In this document: in pieces, positions 1 to 12,000 of the stretch | Layout of the letters: the number at the start of each line of letters is the position of its first letter | How positions within the stretch are numbered: the first letter of the stretch is position 1 | Assembly: GCA_019096065.1 (NCBI GenBank) | Contig: JAGUCH010000002.1 | Span: 11,110,501-11,174,500, forward strand | Origin: Paracyclopina nana | Taxonomy: Eukaryota; Arthropoda; Copepoda; Cyclopoida; Cyclopettidae | Direction: 5' to 3' | Length of the DNA stretch: 64,000 nt | Notes under the pieces: generated by a model | Databases searched by the model: none | The model's input: only the letters and a program-made list of their open reading frames with translations | What the model was told of the DNA's origin: nothing | Translations under genes and position numbers: made by a program

Positions 1-85
1 CTGTAGTTTGGTGAAAGAAGACTTCGCGCAGTCAGAAGAAGAGAAACATCAGGAAGGTAAGGAGTGTTAAAGAAATTCTGCTTAC

Positions 86-956
86 CATGCAAATATGTCC
101 TCGAGTTGACACTGAGGAAATTTCCATGGCCTCCGTGTATAAGAAGATCAGCACTGCCCACGTTGCTCAAGGTTTCGTCGAGGCTCGTCGTTCCGCTAGC
201 CGTCACGTTGCTGTTGATGAGATCAGAGCTGTAGTAAAGTGCCTGTTGTCTTTCCAGATCGAGATCAAGGTCTGTCGGGCCGAGGTGGTGTCGGCCTCGG
301 GTCGATCCGCCAACATCCACGTCGTAGACTGGAAGCCCATTTTGATTGATGGGCAAGTTCGCTGCGGGCGTGAGATGCGTGTGCGGATACAAGAGATCAG
401 GCGTTGAGGGACTGTGGCCTCCGCCAAAAGAAGGAACTGCGAAATGAAAATCCATCAAGTACATGCCATGTACTACATCTACACTACTCAGTACTCATGT
501 GGTTGTCGACCAATTCGTAGTCGCCGACTTGAGTCTGGCCGCTGAGGTATCTGCTGTGGTGATGACCAGCAGTCGAAGATAGTGATGATGATGAGGCTGG
601 CGGCGGGAAGTGCTGTTGGCCGTCGTGGTCCATGATGGGCGTGGCCTGCTCGTCGCGCAGGGTTCGCGTTTCGCAGGTGCTGTCCTCGTCCTCTGCGCCA
701 TGGTGAGACGAGGAGTCCTCGTCCGAGGACGACGAGGACGACGACGAGGAGGATGACAATTGCGACAAGTCTGTGAAAGCAGCCGTGGTGCTAATTTCGG
801 AACACGTGGACGAAACATTGGAGCTGATGCTGGAAGGCAACAGCCTCTCCTGCGAGGACGCCAGTTCGAGGGGAATGCGGGCTCCGACCAACCCGCCTTC
901 GGGAGGAGGGTTGAGCGGAATTTTGCCGTATCCTACAATTCTGACCGCCCAGAGTG
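86..956 (-). CDS. Unrecognised gene, two exons, continues off the left edge
   Basis: I do not recognise the product. Two minus-strand exons are supported: 495-956 (acceptor TTTTCAG, then residues beginning TLWAVRIVGYGKIPLNPPPE) and 86-436 (acceptor TTTCGCAG, donor GTAAGC). Both are phase 1 at each end, so they join in frame and lead to a further exon beyond the window. The first exon codes a serine- and acid-rich tail with a run of about eleven Ser followed by Asp/Glu. The second codes a Pro/Asp/Leu-rich, apparently disordered stretch including PSTPDLLYPHTHLTP. If the first donor (GTACTG at 494) is not used, the frame stops at about 484, giving a possible alternative last exon. The look is of the disordered part of a signalling or nuclear protein, but no domain is visible. 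The 5' exons were not found. Confidence 0.5.
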
Positions 957-3900
957 CTGAAAAGGGAAGACGGCATAAAAATGGGAGATAATAATGTGAC
1001 CGGGAAGCAAGGCCTCTTCCTTTTTTACGAGAAAGCCTAAGCTAAGCCATGATGGAGAACTTAATCCCTGTCCGAGCACCGCCTTGATACTTCTCGGTGA
1101 TGAGGTTCTCCTCGCCCATACCTAATGATGTTGGAGGTCAGATTGAATGGCCCTTTGTTCACGAAGAAGCCTTTAGGAACTACGTGTGTCAACTTTGCGC
1201 TGCGAGCCTGTCGGCCGAGATGACATCTGAAGCCCCGGTAATGAGCCCCTCACGCTTTTCACGAATAATGGCACACAAGTCACTTTGACAGTGATGGAAT
1301 GGATCATGTGGTATCATTAGGTGATTGCCGATTGCATGCCAATGCCACGCCCTTCCGCTTCTCGCGTGTTGCCTCATTTTTACTCAAAACAGGCTCATTA
1401 GTCATGATCTCTGCTGCCATGCATATTTACAACGTGAAGGGCCTCTTCGATACGCTGGAGGAGCTCAATTCGAAATATGACAAGGTGGAAACTTTTCGCA
1501 TGCCACATAAATGATGGGCGCGAAAGTTCTCACCTTTCGTTCTATTCTAGGCTATATAGCTGGTAATAACTTTGCTGTGCTGTGTATCCAAAGTGAAGCC
1601 TTCTTGGCCGAAAGATGAGCCTGCTTATTTGGAGAAGCTCGCGGTGCTGTCGAAGTGGCAGAAAGCCTTTGAAAAAAGTAAGCTAGGGGTCCCTGAAGCC
1701 AAGGACCCGCGGTGTGCACAAACTTTCTCCAACATTTATTGTCCCCCTTCCCTCCCTGGCTGGCTGGTCATGAGTTTCTTCTAGCTTAGTTATTGGTGCT
1801 GCAGAGATGCCGTCAGTGGCCGTCCAAATTCGATCATGAGAGTGGTGGCTTTTTTCCCCACTTCCTTGGCTTTTGAGCTACCAAGGCCTTCTTTTCTCCT
1901 GCTCAAGCCTCGGGCTGTCAAAGTTCGCCGAAAACGCATGCCCAACAACAATCGCCCGAGGACCAAATGTTCCCCGTCTAAGAAGATTCTCATGGACGAT
2001 TTTCTCATAATAATATCGGCCGTCGCTTGGATGAGGCCTTGGGGACCTTTTTTAACTGCCAGCCCACTCTTGGAAGAAAATGGAGAATCATGAGATGCTC
2101 TAGCACTGCAGTATGCGCGTAGCATTCAAATCCGCTTTTGACAACGACCTCATGGGAGCAAATGGGGTCATCCTGTTAGGGATAAGAAATAACGAGGAGT
2201 AGGACGCTTTGTGCGGAGCAGAACTGACCCAGTTTTTCCCGGTGAAAATAACAGCGACAAAACTTGTTTTTTTTCGCAACCAACTCACTCGTATTTACCG
2301 TCTTGAGCGGTTTATGGTCCGGCCAAGAAGACTATATACGCAGTACGTGATGAGGGAGGAGATGTGTCCCAAGATGGCTTTCACCTTGCCCCGACGTCAT
2401 CAGCGTCATTGCCGCAATGAGACTTGTTTTCCAGATGTTTAAAAGGGTGTCCTTGTCTGCAAGTGGCCTTTTGGGAGAGGATGCCTAAGGGCTTAAGGAA
2501 ATGAGGGGCCTCCGCCGAAGCCAAAAAAAGCCAGGAGGAGCCTCAAAGATATAGAGCCGGTGTCGAATTGTGTTGGCTTCCTCCATTTTTCAAGTGCCAT
2601 GAGATCCCCTGCTACTATTCTTTGTCGTTAGCTGCACCCTTTTTCTAGCTAGAGGAGTTTTTTGCTCCGACAACTTTCTCTTCCATTCACTACTGTGGGC
2701 TGCTGCTGCTCGTTGGTTGGTCTTAAAACGGCTATCTTTTCCTCCTAGTATAGTGGCAGGGCCGTTGCTATAATTCGGGCAAAGCAGTGCCAAAGGCCAT
2801 GCAGTGCAGCAGCGGCAGCAACACAAGCAATTGGCACGAGAGTGCAGCTAATGAGATGTCGGAGCTAGGTGTTGATGATATGAGGAGCGTCCCGAAGGAC
2901 CATTTGCGTGAGCCCATTAGCAGACAAAAGCTCCCTATTGACTAATGAGGATGCTTGTCAAGCCAGCCGCTTATGTGGTATGCACTTTGCAGTGCGACAA
3001 TGTGGCTGGAGAGGAGAAAACAAAATAGTTTTCTTTGATCTTGTTTCTTCTTCTTCAGCCGCGGATTATTCACATCACGCAGAAGAAATCCGCTGGGGGT
3101 AAGGTTTGCACGCAACTCAACGCTGCTACGCTATAATATTATCATGATGAGGTCGTCAAAAGGAGGAGGAACTGCTACTCTACCTTGGAGTGTTTTCCTA
3201 AGATTTGCATCTTCTTCCAAAGGAAACGACGTCCTAGAAAGATGCTCCCAGCTGCCAAGAAGTGAGTGGAATTAAAATATATGAGATCGAAGCTTTGAGC
3301 ATATGTCAACAATAATGCATGGGAAGAGCAGCAGCCCATTCAGTATGGTTTGTGTCTATTCCATGACAACGACTTCCCCCCTCAGCTCCGAGCTACATTC
3401 GGCTATGCAATGTAGGTCTCTCTCAGGTGATCGGCAAATAAAGGGGTTGAATACAGTCAACACCCATTACTTGTTACTGTACACGATGATGATGCACCCT
3501 GAGCCAAGCGGCCTCCTCCCTTTTTTCCACGGACGCCAGCACTAGCCACAAAAGAAAGCTTTCACATTCTTATCAAAAAGTCGATCTTAAGTGCACAGCA
3601 CTACACGTAACGAGAGCAGCAAAGATTTGTCAGCAACTTTGGCTGCTACTCAATATTTGCCTGATTGCTTGAAAGCTGTTGGGCATATCTTTTGCCTTTT
3701 GACTGAGAAAATTGAAAAGTGCCGAAGGCCATCATGGCTCACGGGAAAGGAAGCCATTGCCAAATATTGATGGAAACCGTCATAGCTTCTCGCGACATCG
3801 ACAGACATGGAAAGGCCTTGAGTCTCCGTGTCGATACTTCTTTTTTAGGACGGATGGACGATGAACGGACAGAAGACGCGCGCGCGCGCTCGGGCCTTGC

Positions 3901-6024
3901 AGTAAAACCAAAAAAGCCGTATTCCCCTGCAATTCTCCAATAATGCTGCCAGTAGTCCCTAGTTTTGCTGTGCGGTTGAGGTCATGCGGAGAAGCAAATC
4001 TCCGCGCATGTTTCACCAGCATGAGCTACCAACAGTGCAATGTGTACAAGGCTGACCTCATTAAAAGTTTTCGCATGCTAACCAGCCGCGAGAATAATCC
4101 TACCTTGGATATCCCGCTTGCGATGTGGCCTATCCTCGGCTTTGAGCCGCGGATGTAGTAGGCATGTTGGAAAACGCAGCACACTTTTCGAGTCGAGGGT
4201 AACGGAGATACTAGTGTTTCCATGGGTCGTCGGGTGGTTCCCAAATGGAGGCCGCAAAGAACCATGAGCTTGCGAGAGAGTAGCCGCTGCTGCGCTAGCT
4301 CCTCCGTCGAAGTCGTCGCGAGAAAGCAGGCGCGCTGGCTTCGACGCTCACCTCCTCAACGTGGTTTCAGATTCTTCTTTTATGGACGAGAAATTTTCTT
4401 TGGCACAAAAACTGGTGTAGCAGCTTGGGCCCATGCCTTCTGCCAAAGGGGAAAGGGGATTTCGCGCGGCGAAGAGCCGGTGGAAGAAGAAGAAGAGCTC
4501 TGCATCATCAGAAGAAGCAGAGAAGGAGGCCATGAGCAGCAGCCACATATCTGGAGCTCGCATCGAAATACGAAACCGCGGCCTTTAATTTCCACGACCA
4601 CCACCGTTTGGTGGTAGCAATCTGCTAGGGGAGTTGATTAGGTTGCCGCACAACTCTTGCTATCTTTTACTGCTGCCATGCAGAAGCCACCACGTACCAG
4701 GCTGCATGTTGCAAAAAGTCCAATGCTTATCTTCACACACGCGAGCATTTTACTCGTACTACGCTTGCGGCGCGCCGGTCGTCGTCGTGACCATCATCGA
4801 ACAAACATTGTGGTCGGTGGCCTTGCCTTGTCAGTCGAGTTCATCTCTAATTTCATTTATTCCATCCTTGCGCAAATTGGCTCGGCCGTCCCTGATCAAT
4901 CATCGGTCTTCGCTGCCAAAAAGCTGCTGTCCTTTGAGAGGGTTTCAAATTAGAAGACAAACAGCAGAGTATGTGTGTGTGTGTGTGTATATAGTCCTCC
5001 TCGTTGTAGACCTGAGCCAGCATTGCGTTTTACGCGGTCCTAAACGACGAGCTGCTATATACCACCACCACCAACGACATTACACGGAAGGGGCCCTGCT
5101 TTCACCGTCATGTATATATATAGCAGAAAACTGCGCGCATATAAGCTAGACGATGGTTTTATATGCTGCTGCTCTGATGGAAAAGCCCATGTTGAATTTG
5201 ATTGCGGAGCATAGAGCAGCAAAAACAGTTGACGGATACAAAATATGGCTTTTAGCCAATTGAGGAGCCATCATCATTTACTTTTTGTGTGGAGGCTTCA
5301 ATTTCCTCAATGGCTGTGATTAATCACTCTCAGCTGAAGGCGGCTCAATTTCTCAAGGACTTTTTCTTCGCATGATTTGTGTGTGGGTTGCATAAATTAT
5401 CGTCGAAGCTCGCAGCGTAATTGATTATGCCATCGTGATTGATCCGCTGTTTTTTTAGTCCAAGGCAGCAGCATACGGTTACTTTGCGAAAACATAGTAA
5501 AGGCCGCGTTATTTATGCGCTCGCCGCTCTTTGCCATACGCACACACACACACTTGTTCGATATGGAGCGTTGGCACGCAAATCACCATTACGACACGCA
5601 AGAACACTGTCTCTCTCTGCTATAGTATATTGGCCTACAATGGGCACCTCTTATTAATTGATGGATGATCTAAAGTTGTGAAACACGCGAATGCACCCAA
5701 GAGAAAATGATGGAAAGAAGGCGGGGGAAATGATGGTGGGGAAGAGAAGAAGCATTTGCAACAGCTACCGTAGCATATGCCATAATGCAAATTGCCCCCG
5801 AGAATATCGATATCCTTCACCGCGCTATGATGAGCTTCCTTTCTCACTTTCGCTCACACAATAATAGATCCTTGTTTGACCCCAGGCAACAATCTAGCTC
5901 GGAAGAAGGCGAAAAGTCCTCCAAGGAATACGGCTCAATTTTTTCCCCTATCTGTGGTAGTAGTGTATGAAACTGCTTGATTGCTGGATTGTCTTGTTCT
6001 CTTTTTGCTCGGTGTGGTGCTAAA
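957..6024. other. Intergenic or intronic stretch, no assignable gene
   Basis: I see no gene I can defend here. A few short frames look coding-like: on plus, 1420-1512 (MHIYNVKGLFDTLEELNSKY) and 1590-1677 (PSWPKDEPAYLEKLAVLSKW, with acceptor-like and GTAAGC donor-like borders); on minus, 1045-1119 (MGEENLITEKYQGGARTGIK, ending at a stop) and 1190-1290. They do not link into one gene and may be unlinked exons of the gene at the left edge, of another gene, or chance. Simple repeats include (GT)n near 4973-4990 and (CA)n near 5521-5532. Confidence 0.4.
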
Positions 6025-9000
6025 TCAATCGCCAACCCTGGAGAGCGCCAGGTCCAACACCTCCGCGGCCGCGGCCATCTTCTCCTCTTCCATTGTGCTT
6101 TTGTAGGGCAGGGCTGGCACGGGCCTGTAGAAGCCTGCCAAATAGAAAAAAATGTTGCAAAAGCTGCCTCCTTGTTGTCGTGTTCAAATAAGTGCAATAG
6201 TTGTGCAATTACTGTATATAGAGGATGGTGCAACTTGACTCACCACGACCCTCGTCTGCATTCGCCGTTCGCTCCATGGCCTCGATTTCCCGGCTGAGGC
6301 ACCTCTTCAGCTCCTGGACGACTTGTTCATCCGATGCATCACCATCGACCTTGTTCATTAAAAGTGAGGAGGCCGGGGAAAGCAGCCGTTTATTACAGGT
6401 TTTACAGCACTGCCTCTGCATAGCAATACTTACAATTCGCAGGCGGTCTTGGTCGTCCAAAGCCTTCAGTGTGGGCAAGGTTAGCTCCCGGTAAAGCTGC
6501 AGTCTCCGCTTGTACGCCTCCAGATTGTCATCTGGTCTCCCATGCCTTTGGCCCAGATTGCGGCCCAGCTCGAGCTCGGAGCAGTCAATGAGAACGGCCA
6601 CCGGGCGGCAGTCCAACTAAACAGGAATTATGAACCTGGTATGCCATCTTCTGGCGTATAATATTACCCGCTCTTCCAAATGCTGGGACTGGATCAGCTC
6701 CCTTGGGAAGCCCGCGACAAAGAAGCCCTCCGCGCTGTTCTTGTCCTCGCTGATGTGCCTGGCGACAAGGTCCACGACCAAATCCTGGGGAACCAGCTCG
6801 CCCTGCCTCATTACTTTGCCTATGATCCTGGTGAACTCGTCGCTGCTCTCGCGGCTCTTGAGCATGCTCCAAAGCAGCCGCCCTGAGCTGACCAACTTCC
6901 AGCCTGGAAACGCATCCAGACAGTCCTCAATCCGCCTGCTTTTGCAGCTTCCTGGACCGCCAACGATGTACAAAAGTTTGGGCTTTTCAGGCCGAAGCTC
7001 GTCAATTTGCGGACTATCCTCGGACTCGTCCAAAGTTTGCTGCTCTCTACTCAGGTCTGACTATAATGGAGAGTGGAAAAAATGCGCATGCACCTTCAGT
7101 TGGCCATTTTTAGTAGGGCTATATGCTATAGCATAGCTACTTCATATTGTACTGCGTGTAAGCAGTACGTGGTACCTTGAAATGGCGGTATGAACCGGTG
7201 GAATTAGGTCGTAGTATTGTCTGCTTTCTCCTCATATCGGACACGATTCTTGCGTAGGCTTGAGAAAAATCCGAATAAACTTCGTCTGGTGGCCGCTCCC
7301 CATTTACCTGAAAATTATAATGATGGCTCAAAGTAAAAAGAAGAGAATCGAGACTAATTGACGTCAAGCACGAAACATGGCGGCACATTCTGCAAGCTTG
7401 CAGCTGTACAAACGGCCTTTTCGCCGCACCATTATCTCGCAGAATGGTCTAAGCCAGAGGACTCCAAAGTTTACCACCAGCGCAACTAATTATGTAGAAT
7501 GAACTTCACAATATAGCATATACCCCCCACTAAGTGTTTTCGCTCCTGCCGCCAAACTGATTTTCGGCTTACCTAAAAATTACTGTAATTTATGGCCGAT
7601 AATTTGTTTATCATGACTTATTAAAGTATGATTTTTAACTTATTTGCCAATAGAATAAGTTGGCCGTAACTTACACAGATTATTTTCAAATTATTGTAAT
7701 TTATGGAAATAATTTGGTGATAAATGAAATCATCACAAATTACAATAATTTGACCAATAGGCAACTTACAAAACCAATGGCAATTGAATTTTTCAGTTGC
7801 TTATAAGGGATGGTTTTAAGGTGACCAATAATTTATGCCATAGTAAGTTGACAGCTGAATAAATAATAAATATTCAGCTGAAGCATCATTAAAAAAGTCG
7901 TCAAATCAAAGGTGGATAAAACCAAAGTTCAAAAAACAGCCTACAAAGATAAAATCATTAAAAATCACTGCAATCCTGCGTTCAAGATGCAAAACAGCTC
8001 AACTCCAGAGACTCCAGACCAGAATACGATCAGGTAATCATAATTTATTTGAAAAAAAGCACTCCTGTCACCCACTTAGCTTTGGATGACGCTTTGGCAT
8101 GCTGAAAAAGACGATTTTGGAAATTGTCACGCAACTTCAATCCAATGCTAGGGTTTTCAAGTATGAGGAGCAACCTAGCATTGTCAGTTTGGTGACCAAC
8201 ACTAAATCTCCAAGGCTTTCATTCGTAGCGTCTTGATCCTGGGAAGTTTCTGATCTAATATGTCTCAAGGTACATTTCAAATGAAATTTAAATTTAATAA
8301 TAAGCTTAGAATTACTTCATAAGGACAAGCCTTCTGCTAAGAAAGTGCAAGAAGATCGAAACAACATCTGAAAGAGATGACGAGGCAGTTCTTGACAATG
8401 AGAAGCTAGAGCTGCTCCAAGCAGAGATGGATTGTCTTAAGCGTTCAAGATATTACCTTAATTCAGCAAAATATCAAATGCTTATTTCTCATTCATCATA
8501 TGAATTGCATTAAATAAAACATTCTAAGCTTTTAAAACAAACATTATTAAAAATGACCATTTTTTTACAAGCAATTGATTTTCAACTGAAAATGTCAGAT
8601 AAACAAATTATAATCACCTTTATCATTTGACATTGAGCAAAACTCATGTATTTCAGCTAACTTACATTACCGCAATTTTTCAACTTATAATTGAATTTAT
8701 AAGATGCAGTTAATATTTACTTCAATGAAATATAAAAAATGATCTTCAACTTACATTACCAAATTATATGTCACATATTACTATTCATAAAACTTGGCTT
8801 TAAGGCTTACAAAATCCAACTTACTTCCAACTTAGATCCAACTGAAGGTAAGGTGAAACACTTAGTGGGGCCACGCATGTACTCTAGTTGGCGCTCACAT
8901 ACTATATGTGCACTACTGCGTACACGCTTGTAAGCTAGTTAACTTATCAGGGAATCTGCTGTATTGGGTGTGTAAACGCATCATTGCTCAAGCCACCAGC

Positions 9001-12000
9001 AGAAATAAGCCAACTCTAAACGTATACGGTGGTCTCATTAAGAAGGTTGAAACATTTCCGAATTATCCAAATGGTGCTCCAGTTGATTTTTTTAGTGTGA
9101 GGTACATGAACGGCGCTTAAAAATGTTTGCATGTAATTTCTGCCTCTAGCAAAAATAAAGGCTCAGCCCCAGAAAACAAAAAAATTAGAAGTGAACTCCG
9201 TTGGAAAAGTTAATCAGCTGCCGACTACTATGTTAATGTCCTGTTCATGTACGCCCCAAACTCCTCAGGAAAATGCACTAAAAACATCGCAAGGAAAAGA
9301 GAAAAACTGTCAAGCGCTAGCCGATACAAAAAAAAATCAGAGCGACTTTAAGCCAACTTGAAAGCAAACAAAATTAATTTTGGCAATTTATGCGCCACAT
9401 TTTAAACATTTTCAGCAAAATCAATAGTTAAATTGTACCTTTTACCAAAGAAGCGCAAAGAAAGGCTGAAAAGTATGAAACATAATAGCTAAAATTACGA
9501 AATGCTTGCCTCAAGCTTTAATTAATGCCAAATCATATCTAGATGGCGCAGCACTCATACACAGAGGGCTCCTCTTAATTCTGATCAAAATGATGTCATA
9601 ATTTGGGCGCGAACAAAAGCGGGTGCGTGATTTTATTAACGCGGGCCGGCGTTTCAACCTAGCACATTGTATGTGTTAATTGATGACAGATACCGCCAGG
9701 GGCCATTTGATTCCGAAAAAAGCCCACAAACAGAGTTATTTCAGAATGCAACTAGCGCCATCTGACCCGACTTTGAAGCATTAATCTAAACTCAAGACAA
9801 GCTTTTCGGAATTGCCATTGAAAACGCTGCTCGGTCCCAAGCTGAACTCGTAGATTGGCAGTCAGCAGCAGATTCACTTTTAATTTTTTCTTACCGTAAG
9901 GAATTCTTATGCTCTGTTCATCTACAAACTCCTTAAGGAATCGGAACGCGAAATTCCTTTGCGCAAAGGGGTTCTCAGTGCATAAACTAGCTGCGTAGAG
10001 TTGTCATTCTGCATGGTTATGTCATAATGGATTCCTTAAGGAACGGTACATGAACAGAGTATTAACACATGCACAAGGCATAAGTATTCATGAGGCTGAA
10101 AATATTTAAGATCTCATGCACTTTCTAGTGCTAAAAAATAAGATAGGCCAACTTGAAAGTTATACAAATGTAATTTTGGCTCTTAAGTGATCCACGTCTT
10201 GAGCTTAATCAAAATTTAAATTTCATCTTTCATCTAAGAAATGTGAAGAAAGCTAATTTGTTTTGAAAATTCTGAAAACCAGCTGACAGAACATCAATAA
10301 TAGTCATTAAAACACTGCTCGGCCCCAAGCTGAACTGGTAGAGTAGCAATCAGCAGCGGATTCACTTTTCCTTAAGACAATTTTTTCGGATAGATGAACA
10401 GTCTATAAAAGCAAAAGAACTTATTGCAAATTTTGACCCAACCAATACTCTCAGTAGAAAATAAACATGCTTCTATTTCATCAGTTTTCTTCGTAGATTT
10501 GTAGTTCAAAATTGCCAGTCTTTGTATGTAATCATCACTAAATATACTACAGTTAGGCGCTTAAAAGGGAATTTTCCCCATGAATTAAATATTTTCTAGG
10601 TCAAACTTAGTAAACTGTTGAGTGATATCCTTAATGAAACTGCATTAGAAAGTATCATGCTTCCTGCTTTAATGAAAAATTGAGATCTTCAAAAAAATTA
10701 TCTGCAGAGCGATACTTCGCACCTTTTTGGCATGGATCATCTGCCAATAACTCAGGCGATATTATCAGCGTTACATCAGCTTCAATTTATTATTAAGGGG
10801 TGAATTATAGTTGATCATCTGCTGACCATAATACAAGGAGAATTATCTGCATAGCAACTTTTAAATTGCAATTCACCAAACCTCTAAAACTGATTTCAGC
10901 TATTTTGATGACTTTTTAAGAAAGAAAAGATGGTTTTTTCCATAATTATAATTGCGCATACAATGCTGCCTAATTTGCAAGAAAGAATTTTAGCAAAAAA
11001 GCTCAATATTAAACCAACAAAAAGTGCAGTAAAATTACTAGGTGACACATGTTATGCTTGTTATTACGATCGATGTTACGGCGCTCATAATTGAAGATGA
11101 ATTACGAGATGATCAGGGCCTTTCTGTTACATGCTTAATTGGTTTAATTTATGTGATTGTTGTTGTGCGATTGTATTTTATGAATGGGCATGTTTAATCT
11201 TTTATATTCTGTTCATCTATCATTACTTAACGAATGCATAATGACGAAACGATTCAGAATGACAACTCTACGCAGCTAGTTTATGTACTGAGAACTCCTT
11301 TGCGCAAAGGAATTTCGCGTTCCGATTCCTTTTTAAAAAAGGAGTTAGGAAATAAACTAAGTGTTTGCAAAAAAATAAAGCCCATCCGTATATCCTTGTT
11401 TGCTCCTCATGCAAACGTTATCAGCTAGAAACTCGTGCGTTTCGTCAGTATTAAAAGATAAGGCCAAGCAATCTGCAGTCATGAGACTCAGCTGTTTCCG
11501 CCGCCGAGCCACACTTTTCTTGAGGCTCCGGTTGTGCCTGTTCGTTTCCGCCGTCCTCCTGTGCCTCATTAACATGGATGGAATCTTTTATTTCGGTTAT
11601 CGCGTGTTTCATGTTGTGTCCTACACGACCCGGCCAATTTGGGACAAGCAAACTGATGCCAACTTTACTGACATCCCCTTCTTCGGAGCGAGTAAGGATG
11701 TAGCCATGGAGAGTTGACTAAACTCATAACGTTTCACTTGATTTCTGTCCAGAATGGAAGTTGACAAGAGAGGAGCTCTGCAAATTGCACGGATGGCAGG
11801 AAAGGAAAGCTTATCACATTTGAAATCAGTTCATTGATTTCTTTTTCCCCTTCTTAATGGTGTGCAGGCAAGAGAAAGGCCGGTGAAGGTTTACGATGCA
11901 ATCTTGTTCTCCAACGAGATGGAGATTCTCGAGGTGAGGCTGCGTGAGCTCCACGAGGTTGTGGATAGGTTCATCATCCTCGAATCCGACCATACTTTCA

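Larger units (their letters stand above)
7308..11480. other. Large AK5 intron, AT-rich, with small elements
   Basis: No coding region is supported here. The sequence is AT-rich. From 7565 to 8860 it repeats short motifs such as AACTTAC in both orientations with local palindromes, which looks like decayed transposon sequence. From about 9232 to 10408 there is an element-like segment bounded by CCTGTTCATGTAC and ATAGATGAACAG, with another small element inside it. Confidence 0.45.

Noticed and set aside
7500-11200. Retroelement coding remnants in the AK5 intron
   Set aside because: No reverse transcriptase, integrase or capsid-like peptide could be recognised in any frame; only short palindromic repeats are visible.
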